A stretch of 64,000 bases of DNA from Serratia proteamaculans (GTDB taxonomy: Bacteria; Pseudomonadota; Gammaproteobacteria; Enterobacterales; Enterobacteriaceae): the NCBI RefSeq assembly GCF_008830365.1, contig NZ_WBKI01000001.1, forward strand, positions 1,550,001-1,614,000, read 5' to 3'. The position numbers and the translations under genes were made by a program. Of this stretch, positions 52,264 to 61,945 are shown in pieces. The first letter of the stretch is position 1; each line of letters opens with the position of its first letter. The notes beneath the pieces are model-generated. The model searched no databases. It was given only the letters and a program-made list of their open reading frames with translations, and was not told the origin of the DNA.

Positions 52264-53393
52264 GCTGCGCCCTCGCCCAGTCCTTCGTTAATTGCCGTTC
52301 CGATCGCCTTCAGCGCCGTTTCAGCATCTTCACCTTTGGCGGTAAAGCGCAGGTGATGTCCTTTCTTCACGCCCAACGCCACAACCTTCATCAGGCTGCG
52401 TCCGTTGGCCGGTTTGCCACTGCCATCCAGGTTAGTGACGGTAATTTCACTGCTGAACTGCTTGATGACGTTAACCAGTGCCGTGCCCGGACGGGCATGC
52501 AGACCGTGTTCGTTACGGATCACGTATTCGGCACTCAGGGTGGTATTTTCTTCTTCGACCTCACTGGTCAGCAATGCCAGCACGGTGACGGCATCGGCGT
52601 TCAGCAAGCGTTCAGCTTTATTCGCCAACAGCAGGTCACTCAGGTAGTTCAGCACCGCCAGCGGTTGCGGGTCAGCCACCGACAGCGTCAACAGCAGCGC
52701 AACTTTCTCGCCGTCTTCGTCAAACGCCTGCACCGGGCGGCTCAGGGTGGCTGCGCTGGTCAGATTGCCTTCGGTGCTGTCACTCAGCCAAATGCCCTGC
52801 CCCAGATTCAGCGGCTTGCGGGTAATGACGTCGCTGACGAACTGGGCGTTGACCGCACCCATTTTTTGCAAACGACCCGCATTCAGCGCCTGCAGCGTCA
52901 TCAGGCTGTCAGCGGCCACATCGAGCGCAATCAGAGAAGCGTCAAACTGGAATTCCGTCGTCAGCTTTTCGCCCATCAGCAGGCTGCGCAGTTCTTCAGC
53001 CGAGGTGGTTTTCGCCAACTGTTCGGCCACGCTGTCGTCGCTCAGTACATGCGTCAGCTGACGCAAAAGCGCCAGGTGTTCGTCGGAACGGGCGGCAATA
53101 CCGATCACCACAAAGGCGGTTTGACCTTCGCCCCACTCAATGCCCTGTGGAAACTGAAATACCTGCACGCCGGTGTTCAGCACCAGATCGCGGGTATCGG
53201 TGGTGCCATGCGGGATGGCGATGCCGTTACCCAGGTAAGTGGAGGTTTGCAGCTCGCGCTGCAGCATGCCGTCCACGTAGGCGGCACTGACGCAGCCAGC
53301 CTCGGTCAGTGCGGCGGCAACCTGTTGGATGGCTTCCTGCTTGCTGCCGGCAGCCGCGCCCAGGTGAATATCTTGCTGTGACAACTGGAACAT
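52260..53393 (-). CDS. fruB: PTS fructose EIIA-HPr fusion FruB (diphosphoryl transfer protein)
   Basis: 377 residues (E. coli 376). EIIA has the phospho-His at 62 in [14 protein letters not shown] central linker domain follows, then the HPr-like domain with His299 in [13 protein letters not shown]. It relays phosphate from enzyme I to FruA. GGAGAGGAG precedes the ATG. It is the first gene of the operon, directly under two Cra sites. Confidence 0.97.
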   Translation of the reverse strand: MFQLSQQDIHLGAAAGSKQEAIQQVAAALTEAGCVSAAYVDGMLQRELQTSTYLGNGIAIPHGTTDTRDLVLNTGVQVFQFPQGIEWGEGQTAFVVIGIAARSDEHLALLRQLTHVLSDDSVAEQLAKTTSAEELRSLLMGEKLTTEFQFDASLIALDVAADSLMTLQALNAGRLQKMGAVNAQFVSDVITRKPLNLGQGIWLSDSTEGNLTSAATLSRPVQAFDEDGEKVALLLTLSVADPQPLAVLNYLSDLLLANKAERLLNADAVTVLALLTSEVEEENTTLSAEYVIRNEHGLHARPGTALVNVIKQFSSEITVTNLDGSGKPANGRSLMKVVALGVKKGHHLRFTAKGEDAETALKAIGTAINEGLGEGAA

Positions 53394-53412
53394 GATTCTC
53401 CTCTCCTGCTGA

Positions 53413-53428
53413 ATTGAATCGTTTCAGC
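53413..53428. promoter_or_regulatory. Cra (FruR) operator, proximal
   Basis: ATTGAATCGTTTCAGC: TGAATCGTTTCA at 53415-53426 fits the Cra consensus. It lies 20-35 bp before the fruB start. Confidence 0.85.
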
Positions 53429-53478
53429 TTCATTGGGAAAAAGGAGCGTTATCGGTACGGAATCATCGCGCCCATAAC

Positions 53479-53494
53479 GCTGAAACGTTTCAAG
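53479..53494. promoter_or_regulatory. Cra (FruR) operator, distal
   Basis: GCTGAAACGTTTCAAG: TGAAACGTTTCA at 53481-53492 is a perfect palindrome. It is centred about 66 bp upstream of the proximal site, as in the two-operator fru control region of E. coli. Confidence 0.88.
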
Positions 53495-53640
53495 GAGTGT
53501 GTGAGTAGCACTGGCCGAAAGCAAGTTTTCTCAAAATTGATGTGATAGATTTTTGACCTTACGCACACTTTTCCTGAAGGGTTACCTGTCACGAGGGTAA
53601 AATGACATACTGTGCTGAAACTTTGCTGACGGAGAAAAGC

Positions 53641-54063
53641 ATGACTGTAGTGGCTGGCGTAGGGGTGATTATCGTAAATACCCAAGGGGAAATATTGCTG
53701 GGGAAACGCTGCGGCCAACACGCGCCTTTCTGGTCGATCCCCGGGGGGCATCTGGATGCCGGTGAAACCATTGAACAATGTGCACAACGTGAGATTGCCG
53801 AAGAAACCGGGCTGATCATCGCCCCACCCACTTTTATCGGTATCAGTAATAATCTGCAAACCTGGCGCGCCGAGGGTAAACATACCCTGTCCGTATGTTT
53901 GCTGACCCAACATCCCGGTGGGGACCCCGAACTGAGAGAGCCGGAAAAATGTGCCGAGTGGCGCTGGTGCTCGCCGAATCAGTTGCCGGAGCCGCACTTC
54001 GAAGCCAGCCGCAATGCCATTCATCTTTGGTTGACGGGTCAGGCGTACATCCCTACGAAGTAG
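53641..54063 (+). CDS. NUDIX hydrolase
   Basis: 140 residues from MTVVAGVGVI, with GGAG seven bases upstream. A complete Nudix box spans residues 36-58 (Gly36 ... Glu42 ... Arg50-Glu51-Ile52-Ala-Glu54-Glu55-Thr-Gly57-Leu58). It would hydrolyse a nucleoside diphosphate linked to another group, using Mg2+. The substrate (for example oxidised dNTP or an ADP-sugar) is not evident. It is divergent from fruB with a 247-bp gap containing the Cra sites, and may share that promoter region. No operon partner. Confidence 0.9.
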   Translation: MTVVAGVGVIIVNTQGEILLGKRCGQHAPFWSIPGGHLDAGETIEQCAQREIAEETGLIIAPPTFIGISNNLQTWRAEGKHTLSVCLLTQHPGGDPELREPEKCAEWRWCSPNQLPEPHFEASRNAIHLWLTGQAYIPTK

Positions 54064-54321
54064 CTGTTTTCAATCATGGTTTTTCCACTCTGTCCGTGAT
54101 CCTGCTCATAGATTGATAAAACCCTATAAAAAATACGTTATATAAAACAGAATATAACGCTTAAAAATCCCTCGAATGACCGTTTTCCTGCTAAAAATAA
54201 CCCTATAGTATTAGATGTCATTGCTAGTTATACCTATACTTCTTCAAGTGTGTCGGCACTTGGCCGGCCATTTTTTTGGCAAGGTTTTCCTTGGTATTTC
54301 ATAATTATAAGCGGGTTCAAT

Positions 54322-55482
54322 ATGACCAATAAATTCACTGGCTTGATAAAAAAGCACCGCTGGGGATGGCTGTGGCTTTTGCTGCTGGGGATTATCCTCG
54401 GGGCAGCATTACTGGCGGGTACCGCCACGGTATTCCACAAAACCAGCGACACCGCCTTCTGCGTGTCCTGTCATACCATGCAACAACCGTTGGCCGAGTA
54501 TCAGGGCAGCATTCACTTCCAAAATACCAAGGGGATTCGCGCTGAATGCGCCGACTGCCACGTTCCGCACGAACCGCTTGATTACCTGTGGACCAAGATC
54601 CGCGCGGTAAAAGACATTTATGGTGAGATGGTGGGCACCATCGATACGCCAGAGAAATACGAGGCGCATAAACTGGCGATGGCACAGTCGGTATGGAAAA
54701 CGCTGAAAGAAAGCGATTCCGCCACCTGCCGCTCGTGCCACAGCTTTGACGCCATGGACATCACCGCCCAGCGGCCTGAAGCGCGTATCCAACATCCGGT
54801 GGCCATCAAACAGGGTGAAACCTGTATCGATTGCCATAAAGGGGTAGCACATATCCTGCCAGACATGAGCGGTGCAGCTCAGGCCGGTGCCGCCGAACTG
54901 GCGAAGGCCGCCGCCGAAACCTCACCGACCGCCACCACGCTGTACACCATTGCCACTGAACCCTTCTTCCTGAAACCGGACGACAGCCACAATGCCGGCA
55001 ACCTGATGCCATCCACCGAAGTTCAGGTGGTGAAGCAGGAAGGCGACAAGGTGCTGGCCAGCGTCACCGGCTGGCAGCAAGACGGCGTCAGTGAAGTGTT
55101 CTACGCCGCGCAGGGCAAGCGTATCCTCAGCGTATTGCTGGGTGAAGACGCCCGCAAACTGCTGAAAAACGGCACCACCATGACCGATAGCGACACCGGG
55201 CTGGTGTGGCATCAGGTTTCCCTGCAGGTCTGGCTACCGCGTAAACAATTGATCGACGATCAGCAAAAAATCTGGCGCTACACCGCGGATATGATGTCGG
55301 CCAACTGCACCGGTTGCCACGGTCTGACCGCACTCGATCGCTTCAACGCCAACCAGTGGATCGGCGTAATTAAAGGTATGGCTCCACGCACCTCGCTGAC
55401 GCAGGAACAACTGCGCGTTCTGACACAATACGTGCAGAAACACGCCAGTGACATGCAGCCAGCCAAACCTGCCAAGCTTTAA
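54322..55482 (+). CDS. torC: Pentaheme c-type cytochrome TorC/TorY
   Basis: 386 residues. An N-terminal membrane anchor spans about 14-37. Five CxxCH haem sites are at Cys47, Cys76, Cys136, Cys168 and Cys329. The spacing and the C-terminal mono-haem domain (NCTGCHGL ... NQWIGVIKGM) match TorC/TorY. It passes electrons from menaquinol to the periplasmic reductase encoded 12 bp downstream. The 258-bp AT-rich gap before it holds the promoter; I see no clear TorR or FNR site. Similarity is strong to both TorC and TorY. Confidence 0.92.
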   Translation: MTNKFTGLIKKHRWGWLWLLLLGIILGAALLAGTATVFHKTSDTAFCVSCHTMQQPLAEYQGSIHFQNTKGIRAECADCHVPHEPLDYLWTKIRAVKDIYGEMVGTIDTPEKYEAHKLAMAQSVWKTLKESDSATCRSCHSFDAMDITAQRPEARIQHPVAIKQGETCIDCHKGVAHILPDMSGAAQAGAAELAKAAAETSPTATTLYTIATEPFFLKPDDSHNAGNLMPSTEVQVVKQEGDKVLASVTGWQQDGVSEVFYAAQGKRILSVLLGEDARKLLKNGTTMTDSDTGLVWHQVSLQVWLPRKQLIDDQQKIWRYTADMMSANCTGCHGLTALDRFNANQWIGVIKGMAPRTSLTQEQLRVLTQYVQKHASDMQPAKPAKL

Positions 55483-55494
55483 GGGAGAAGCGAA

Positions 55495-57975
55495 ATGAGC
55501 AAATATCAACAACAAGCGTTAAAAATGAGCCGCCGCCGCTTCCTGACCGGCGCCACCGCGCTGGCCGCCGCCCCGTTGCTGGCAGGCCTGTGGCCCAAGT
55601 CGGCGCTGGCGCAGGCCATCAGCCAGGCGCTGCCGCAATTTGTAGCATTGCGTCAGGCGCAGAAAGGCATTCTGACCGGGGCGCACTGGGGCGCGTTTGA
55701 AGCCATAGTGCAGGACGGAAAAATGATTGGCGTGCAGCCGGTCAAAGACGATCCTTACCCGAACGAACTGATCACCATGGCACCCTACCAGGTGCATGCT
55801 GAAAACCGCATCAAGTATCCCATGGTGCGTAAAAGCTGGCTGGAAGGCGGCCCGGGTAGCCATACCGAACTGCGCGGCCGCGACGAATGGGTGCGCGTCA
55901 GCTGGGACAAGGCAATTGAACTGGTTTGCGGTGAAATCACCCGTCTGCAAAAAGATCACGGCCCGCAGTCAATCTATGCCGGTTCCTATGGCTGGAAGAG
56001 CGTCGGCATGCTGCACAACAGCCGCACGCTGCTGCAACGCCTGATGAACCTGACCGGTGGCTTCCTCGGTTATGCCGGTGACTACTCTACCGGCGCCGCG
56101 CAGGTGATCATGTCACACGTGGTCGGCTCCATGGAGGTTTACGAACAGCAAACCGCCTGGCCAAACGTGATTGAAAACAGCCAACTGGTGGTGTTGTGGG
56201 GCTGTAACCCGATGATCACGCTGAAAAACAGTTGGAACGTGCCGGACCACTACGGCCAGACGGGCTTTGAAGCGCTGAAGAAGAAAGGCACCCGTGTGAT
56301 CAGCATCGATCCGGTGCACAACGACAGCGCCAAATTTATCGATGCGCAGTGGATCGCCCCACGTCCTTATACCGATGGCGCCATGTTGATCGGCATCGCC
56401 CACACGCTGCTGACCGAAAAGCTGCATAACCCGGACTTCCTGAAAACCTACACCGTCGGCTTCGACAAATTCCAGGCTTACTTGCTGGGTGAAACCGATG
56501 GCACGCCGAAAACCGCCGAATGGGCCGCCGACGTTTGCGGCGTCGATGCCGAAGTGTTGCGCCAACTGGCGCGCGACATGGCGAAAAATCGCACCATGAT
56601 CATGGGCGGTTGGGGTATTCAGCGCCAGCATCATGGTGAACAGCAGCACTGGCTGTTGGTCACCGTCGCGGCAATGCTCGGCCAAATTGGCCTGCCGGGC
56701 GGCGGCTTTGGCTTCAGCTATCACTACTCTTCCGGCGGCAGTCCGACGGCGAAAGGCGGCATTATTTCCGGTATTTCTGCCGGTAATGCGCCGAAAAACT
56801 CACCGGCACCGATCCCGGTGGCACGTATCGCCGAATGCCTGTCCAACCCGGGCAAGACCATTAACTTCAATGGCGCACAGGTCACCTATCCCGAGGTGAA
56901 AATGGTGTATGTGGCCGGGGGTAACACCTTCCACCAGCACCAGGACACCAACAATCTGGTCAAGGCCTGGCAGCGGCCGGACACCATCGTGGTGAACGAA
57001 CCTTACTGGACCGCTACCGCCAAACACGCCGATATCGTGTTACCGGCCACTACCAGCTATGAACGCAACGATCTGGAAATGGGCGGCGATTACTCGCAAC
57101 TGTACGTGTTCCCAATGCATCAGTGCGTGGAGCCGCAGCATGAGTCGCGCAGCGATTTCGATATCTTCGCGGCCATGGCGGCCAAGCTGGGTGTGCAGGA
57201 TGCCTTTACCGAAGGCAAAGATGAAACCCAGTGGCTGAAAGGCATGTATGACGACATGAAAACCCAGGCGCGCGCCGCCCGGGTGGCCCTGCCGCCGTTC
57301 GACATGTTCTGGGCATCGAATAACTATGTGCGCTTCCCGGTGCCTGAAGCCAACACCCAATGGGTGCGTTTCGCCGACTACCGCGAAAACCCCCTGCTCA
57401 ATCCGTTGGGGACGCCGTCCGGCAAGATCGAGATCCATTCCGACGCTATCGCCAAAATGAAATACCTGGACTGCCCGGGTATTCCGACCTGGATGCCGCC
57501 GCATGAATGGTATCGTGGGCCGGAAGCGGTTAAATATCCGCTGTCGTTGAACACCGCGCACCCGATCAACCGCCTGCATTCGCAGCTAGACAACACGCCG
57601 TTGCGTAAAAAGTATGCGGTAGCCGATCGGGAAGCGATTGTGATCCATCCGCAGGACGCCAAGTCACGCGGCATCGCCAGCGGCGATCTGGTACGTGCTT
57701 TTAACGATCGCGGCCAGATCCTGGTGGGAGCGGTAGTCAGTGAAGACGTACGTCCTGGCGTGGTTCGCATCAGCGAAGGGGCCTGGTTCGATCCGGCCGA
57801 TCCGTCACAGCCGGGCTCGTTGTGCAAGAACGGCAACGTCAACTGCCTGACCTTCGACGTCGGCTCCTCCAGCCTGGCGCAGGGGAACTGTGGGCAGATG
57901 GCCCAGTTGCAGATCGAGAAGTATCAGGGTGAAGTGTTGAAAAATACTGCGCACGACGTGCCAGCCGGCGCGTAA
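55495..57975 (+). CDS. torZ: Periplasmic TMAO/S-oxide reductase, TorZ/TorA family (molybdopterin)
   Basis: 826 residues. A Tat signal with SRRRFLTGATALAA lies near 12-25. The Mo ligand Ser is in GYAGDYSTGAAQV, as in the DMSO-reductase/TorA/BisC group. It lacks an N-terminal 4Fe-4S Cys motif, as expected. Segments such as IYAGSYGWKSVGMLH, TMIMGGWGIQRQHHGEQQHW and LRKKYAVADREAI are closer to TorZ than TorA. It reduces trimethylamine N-oxide or biotin/methionine sulfoxides during anaerobic respiration. It is in an operon with the pentaheme cytochrome and is followed by a strong terminator; no TorD chaperone or TorSTR genes in view. Confidence 0.9.
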   Translation: MSKYQQQALKMSRRRFLTGATALAAAPLLAGLWPKSALAQAISQALPQFVALRQAQKGILTGAHWGAFEAIVQDGKMIGVQPVKDDPYPNELITMAPYQVHAENRIKYPMVRKSWLEGGPGSHTELRGRDEWVRVSWDKAIELVCGEITRLQKDHGPQSIYAGSYGWKSVGMLHNSRTLLQRLMNLTGGFLGYAGDYSTGAAQVIMSHVVGSMEVYEQQTAWPNVIENSQLVVLWGCNPMITLKNSWNVPDHYGQTGFEALKKKGTRVISIDPVHNDSAKFIDAQWIAPRPYTDGAMLIGIAHTLLTEKLHNPDFLKTYTVGFDKFQAYLLGETDGTPKTAEWAADVCGVDAEVLRQLARDMAKNRTMIMGGWGIQRQHHGEQQHWLLVTVAAMLGQIGLPGGGFGFSYHYSSGGSPTAKGGIISGISAGNAPKNSPAPIPVARIAECLSNPGKTINFNGAQVTYPEVKMVYVAGGNTFHQHQDTNNLVKAWQRPDTIVVNEPYWTATAKHADIVLPATTSYERNDLEMGGDYSQLYVFPMHQCVEPQHESRSDFDIFAAMAAKLGVQDAFTEGKDETQWLKGMYDDMKTQARAARVALPPFDMFWASNNYVRFPVPEANTQWVRFADYRENPLLNPLGTPSGKIEIHSDAIAKMKYLDCPGIPTWMPPHEWYRGPEAVKYPLSLNTAHPINRLHSQLDNTPLRKKYAVADREAIVIHPQDAKSRGIASGDLVRAFNDRGQILVGAVVSEDVRPGVVRISEGAWFDPADPSQPGSLCKNGNVNCLTFDVGSSSLAQGNCGQMAQLQIEKYQGEVLKNTAHDVPAGA

Positions 57976-57994
57976 CGGCAGATCCAAAAGCATC

Positions 57995-58026
57995 AGGGGC
58001 GATGATAATATCGCCCCTTTTTTTGT
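57995..58026 (+). terminator. Intrinsic terminator of the tor operon
   Basis: AGGGGCGAT (57995-58003) and ATCGCCCCT (58010-58018) with a GATAAT loop, then a T-run. Confidence 0.93.
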
Positions 58027-58153
58027 CCCTGCGCAGGGACATAATTTCCCTATTAAGCAGGGTGAAACCGGTTTCTGTTTCTTTCTTTTTATTTAAAATA
58101 AATGGGCGTATGATGCGCGCGAACCCCTCATTCTCGGCTATTTCCTGACCTCT

Positions 58154-59332
58154 ATGCCTACTTCAACTGCGGTAACGCGACGCTCACCCGACCTCACATC
58201 GCTGGCTTTTTTAGTGGTGGCGTTCCTCACCGGCATTGCCGGGGCGCTACAGACCCCCACGCTGAGCCTGTTCCTGGCGACGCAAGTCAATGTGCGCCCC
58301 TCCATGGTTGGGCTGTTTTTCACCGGCAGCGCGGTGATCGGCATTTTGGTCAGCCAGTTTCTCGCCCGCCGCTCAGATCAAAAGGGTGACCGCAAGACGC
58401 TGATTTTCCTCTGCTGCATGCTGGGCGCATTGGGTTGTGTGCTGTTCGCCTGGAACCGCAATTATTACCTGTTGTTGGCCGTTGGCGTGGTGCTGACCAG
58501 TTTCGGCTCCACCGCTAACCCACAGATGTTCGCCCTGGCGCGCGAGCACGCCGATCGAACCGGTCGCGAAGCAGTCATGTTCAGTTCGATCCTGCGGGCG
58601 CAAGTTTCCCTTGCCTGGGTGATCGGGCCGCCTATCGCCTTCGCGCTGGCACTGGGGTTCGGTTTTAAGGTGATGTATCTGGCCGCCGCCGCGGCGTTTA
58701 TCCTGTGTGGCGTGCTGGTGTGGAAAATGCTGCCGTCGATGCGCAAAACACCGGTGGCCGCCAGCACCACACTGGAGGCTCCACGACAAAACCGTCGCGA
58801 TACGCTGCTGCTGTTTATGGCCTGCACCTTTATGTGGACCGCCAACAGCATGTATCTGATCAATATGCCGCTGTATATGGTGCATGAGCTGCATCTGCCG
58901 GAAAGGCTGGCTGGGGTGTTGATGGGCACGGCCGCCGGGCTGGAGATACCGACCATGCTGATTGCCGGCATGGTGGCGAAACGCTTCGGCAAGCGCTTTT
59001 TAATGCGTTGGGCGGTGGTGGCGGGCCTGCTGTTTTATGTTGGCCTGCTGTTTATCACCGGCACCTGGCCACTGATCGCCCTGCAACTGCTTAACGCGGC
59101 GTTTATCGGCGTACTCGCGGGGATTGGCATGCTTTATTTTCAGGATTTGATGCCTGGACAGGCAGGCGCGGCCACCACCCTGTTTACCAATACGACGCGT
59201 GTAGGCTGGATTTTTGCCGGTTCTATCGCCGGTGTGGTGGCAGAGGTCTGGAGCTATCACGCGGTATTTTATTCCGCGCTGGCGATGGTTGTCGGCGCAG
59301 TGCTGTGCCTGTGGAAACTAAAAGACGCTTAG
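58154..59332 (+). CDS. setB: Sugar efflux transporter SetB
   Basis: 392 residues (E. coli 393) and 12 hydrophobic helices. It is very close to E. coli SetB at [58 protein letters not shown] and [19 protein letters not shown]. It is an MFS exporter of glucose, lactose or related sugars. The stop overlaps the convergent yeiW gene by three bases. Confidence 0.95.
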   Translation: MPTSTAVTRRSPDLTSLAFLVVAFLTGIAGALQTPTLSLFLATQVNVRPSMVGLFFTGSAVIGILVSQFLARRSDQKGDRKTLIFLCCMLGALGCVLFAWNRNYYLLLAVGVVLTSFGSTANPQMFALAREHADRTGREAVMFSSILRAQVSLAWVIGPPIAFALALGFGFKVMYLAAAAAFILCGVLVWKMLPSMRKTPVAASTTLEAPRQNRRDTLLLFMACTFMWTANSMYLINMPLYMVHELHLPERLAGVLMGTAAGLEIPTMLIAGMVAKRFGKRFLMRWAVVAGLLFYVGLLFITGTWPLIALQLLNAAFIGVLAGIGMLYFQDLMPGQAGAATTLFTNTTRVGWIFAGSIAGVVAEVWSYHAVFYSALAMVVGAVLCLWKLKDA

Positions 59333-59583
59333 GGCGCGGTATCCGCTTCCAGTTTGATCAGATAAATCAACGCGTCGTCACGGTGGTCGTGGCACATTTC
59401 GCGGCTGGCCTGCAGGCTGCCACAGACTTTGGGCCGCAATGGCGAGTGAAACAAACCACAGCGTAGCTGCTCGCTCAGATGAATGCAGCGGGTATTGGCA
59501 GGCTTGCCATTGGGCATGCCGGGGATCGGGCTGGATATTGAAGGCGCAATACAACAGGCGCCACAGTCGGCACGACAGTCCAT
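59329..59583 (-). CDS. yeiW: YkgJ-family cysteine-cluster protein YeiW
   Basis: 84 residues from [11 protein letters not shown], the E. coli YeiW length and start. Conserved cysteines appear in [45 protein letters not shown] and EMCHD. These probably bind a metal or iron-sulfur cluster; the function is unknown. It lies between setB and mtr as its own unit. Confidence 0.9.
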   Translation of the reverse strand: MDCRADCGACCIAPSISSPIPGMPNGKPANTRCIHLSEQLRCGLFHSPLRPKVCGSLQASREMCHDHRDDALIYLIKLEADTAP

Positions 59584-59809
59584 CAGCAAGTCTCCCGGTG
59601 GGCTGGCGGAATTGAAGCGCGACAATATCAGTAGCGCTCATTCGCCGCCAGCATAATCCGGGTTTGCCCAACAATCTTTACATCGCCCCCATTTCACCGC
59701 TAATGGGTTGCACTCATGTCAGGCAAAAACACGCCGCCAATCGCCCCATTCACACCGATTAATGCATGAAACAAGCGCATTCACGGCTTTACATGCGCCA
59801 ACCGCACCT

Positions 59810-59827
59810 GTACCATTGAGCTAGTAC
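59810..59827. promoter_or_regulatory. TrpR operator-like site upstream of mtr
   Basis: GTACCATTGAGCTAGTAC matches 14 of 18 positions of the trp operator core (GTACTAGTTAACTAGTAC), with both GTAC ends and the CTAGTAC half-site intact. It lies about 40 bp before the mtr start. Confidence 0.7.
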
Positions 59828-59867
59828 AAAAGAACTCACGGCCAACCCGGCCACTCAGGAGCAAAAA

Positions 59868-61112
59868 ATGTCCGCGGACACCATCCAGAAGCTTTCCCGC
59901 CCTTCGGTCCTTGGCGGCGCGATGATCATTGCAGGCACCGCCGTCGGCGCCGGCATGTTCTCCATCCCTATTGTCACTTCTGGCGTGTGGTTCAGCGGCT
60001 CGGTCGCGCTATTGATTTATACCTGGGCCTGCATGCTGATCTCTGGGCTGATGATCCTCGAAGCCGCAATGCATTACCCAAGCGGGGCCAGTTTCCACAC
60101 CATCGTCAAGGATCTGCTGGGTAAAGGCTGGAACGCCATTAATGGCATTTCCATCGCCTTTGTACTGTATATCCTGACCTACGCTTATATTTCCGCGGGT
60201 GGCTCGATCATCGCCCACACGCTGGAAGGGATTGTTGGCGTTGGGCAAACCACTGCCGGGCTGGTGTTTGCCATCGTGGTGGCGTTTATCGTCTGGCTGT
60301 CCACCCGTGCCGTCGATCGTCTGAGCACTATCCTGATTGGCGGTATGGTGATCACCTTTGTGATGTCGGTGGGTGATATGTTTACTCATGTACAACCGGC
60401 GGTACTGTTCAACCGCGGTGACGACCAGGCCAGCTATCTGCCTTATGCCCTGGCGGCACTGCCTTATCTGCTGACCTCGTTCGGTTATCACGGCAACGTG
60501 CCGGGGCTGGTGAAGTATTACCACAAAGACAGTGGTGCCGTGGTGCGCAGCCTGGTGTACGGCACGTTGCTGGCACTGGCTATCTATATCCTGTGGCAGT
60601 ATGTGATTCAGGGCAACATCGCCCGTGACGCCTTTCGCCAGGTGATTGCCGAAGGCGGCAACATCGGCAGCCTGCTTAAGCAGATGGGCAACGTGTCCAG
60701 CAGCCAGACCGTTGGCCAGCTCCTGAGCGCCTTCTCTTATATGGCACTGGCCAGTTCGTTCCTCGGGGTCTCGCTGGGCCTGTTCGATTATCTGGCAGAC
60801 TTTTTCAAATTCAGCGATGACACCGTCGGGCGCAGTAAAACCGCGCTGGTGACCTTTGCGCCGCCGACCATCGCCGCCCTGCTGTTCCCGAACGGCTTCC
60901 TGTATGCCATCGGTTTCGCCGGGCTGGCGGCCACCGTTTGGGCGGTGATCGTGCCGGCAATGATGGCGCGCGCCAGTCGTCGTCGCTTTGCCGAAGCGCA
61001 GTATCGCGCACCTGGCGGCCGGGGTATGATTCTGTTTATCATTCTGTTCGGGGTGATCAACGCCGTCGCACACGTGCTGGCATTGCTGGGTCTGTTGCCG
61101 GTCTTCAAGTAA
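59868..61112 (+). CDS. mtr: Tryptophan permease, Mtr type (aromatic amino-acid transporter family)
   Basis: 414 residues, the E. coli Mtr length, with 11-12 hydrophobic helices. Shared blocks are [70 protein letters not shown] and [18 protein letters not shown]. It is a tryptophan-proton symporter of the HAAAP family; TyrP is a related alternative. A TrpR-like operator upstream favours Mtr. AGGAG precedes the ATG. It ends at a good terminator. Confidence 0.85.
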   Translation: MSADTIQKLSRPSVLGGAMIIAGTAVGAGMFSIPIVTSGVWFSGSVALLIYTWACMLISGLMILEAAMHYPSGASFHTIVKDLLGKGWNAINGISIAFVLYILTYAYISAGGSIIAHTLEGIVGVGQTTAGLVFAIVVAFIVWLSTRAVDRLSTILIGGMVITFVMSVGDMFTHVQPAVLFNRGDDQASYLPYALAALPYLLTSFGYHGNVPGLVKYYHKDSGAVVRSLVYGTLLALAIYILWQYVIQGNIARDAFRQVIAEGGNIGSLLKQMGNVSSSQTVGQLLSAFSYMALASSFLGVSLGLFDYLADFFKFSDDTVGRSKTALVTFAPPTIAALLFPNGFLYAIGFAGLAATVWAVIVPAMMARASRRRFAEAQYRAPGGRGMILFIILFGVINAVAHVLALLGLLPVFK

Positions 61113-61120
61113 TACCGCAG

Positions 61121-61145
61121 GGGATGGCGCTCGCCATCCCTTTTT
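61121..61145 (+). terminator. Intrinsic terminator of mtr
   Basis: GGGATGG (61121-61127) and CCATCCC (61134-61140), extended by GCG/CGC, then T5. Confidence 0.9.
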
Positions 61146-61240
61146 CCGCCACTGTTTTTGCTCGATCTGCTTGCCTGAAATCATCGGCGCGAGTAACTTG
61201 TCGCAACTTCCCAAAAACTCTTTATTGCAGGTTATTTTAT

Positions 61241-61813
61241 ATGGCAAAGGCTAACGAAATTAAGCGTGGCATGGCGATCAGCTACAACGGCAAACTGCTG
61301 CTGGTAAAAGACATCGATGTGCAGAGCCCAAGCGCACGCGGTGCCAGCACCTTGTACAAAATGCGCTTCTCTGACGTCCGTACCGGGCTGAAGGTAGAAG
61401 AGCGCTTCAAGGGCGACGATATTCTGGACACCATTAGCCTGTCCCGCCGTAAGGTGAATTTCTCTTACATCGACGGCGAAGAATACGTGTTTATGGATGA
61501 TGAGGATTACACCCCTTACATCTTCAAGAAAGACCAGATCGAAGACGAACTGCTGTTCATCCCTGAAGCCGGTCTGCCAGGCATGCAGGTGCTGACACTG
61601 GACGGCCAGGTGCTGGCGCTGGAACTGCCACAGACCGTGGATATGGAAATTGTCGACACCGCGCCGGGCATCAAAGGTGCCTCCGCCAGTGCCCGCAACA
61701 AGCCGGCCACCATGGCGACCGGCCTGACCATTCAGGTGCCGGAATACCTGAGCGCCGGTGACAAAATCCGCATTCATATTGCGGAGCGCCGCTATATGAG
61801 CCGCGCCGACTAG
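61241..61813 (+). CDS. yeiP: Elongation factor P-like protein YeiP
   Basis: 190 residues from [10 protein letters not shown], the E. coli YeiP length. Three beta-barrel domains as in EF-P. The loop [13 protein letters not shown] replaces the EF-P lysine loop. The C-terminal signature ([31 protein letters not shown]) is typical. It likely binds ribosomes between the P and E sites. The frame is open far upstream into mtr, but the homologous start and AGG site set it at 61241. In E. coli it is next to yeiQ; here uxuA lies between. Confidence 0.95.
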   Translation: MAKANEIKRGMAISYNGKLLLVKDIDVQSPSARGASTLYKMRFSDVRTGLKVEERFKGDDILDTISLSRRKVNFSYIDGEEYVFMDDEDYTPYIFKKDQIEDELLFIPEAGLPGMQVLTLDGQVLALELPQTVDMEIVDTAPGIKGASASARNKPATMATGLTIQVPEYLSAGDKIRIHIAERRYMSRAD

Positions 61814-61822
61814 CCCTTCGTC

Positions 61823-61923
61823 TTTCACGCTGCAGCGTTGTTGGCTACTAGCCCTCACCCCAGTCACTTACCGATGTAAGCTCCTGGGGATTTGGGCTCT
61901 TGCCGCCTAGCTGCAGCGTAAAA
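61823..61923. repeat. Dispersed palindromic repeat, copy C (inverse orientation)
   Basis: The ends TTTCACGCTGCAGC and GCTGCAGCGTAAA, and the core CCCCAGTCACTTACC ... GTAAGCTCCTGGGG, are the reverse complement of copy A. It fills the gap between the convergent yeiP and uxuA. Confidence 0.8.
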
Positions 61924-61945
61924 TCCATTGGGCTTTATTCCCACT

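Noticed and set aside
60009..61247. 412-codon frame on the minus strand opposite mtr
   Set aside because: His/Gln/Arg-rich translation typical of the antisense of a GC-rich membrane-protein gene; mtr on the other strand is clear.
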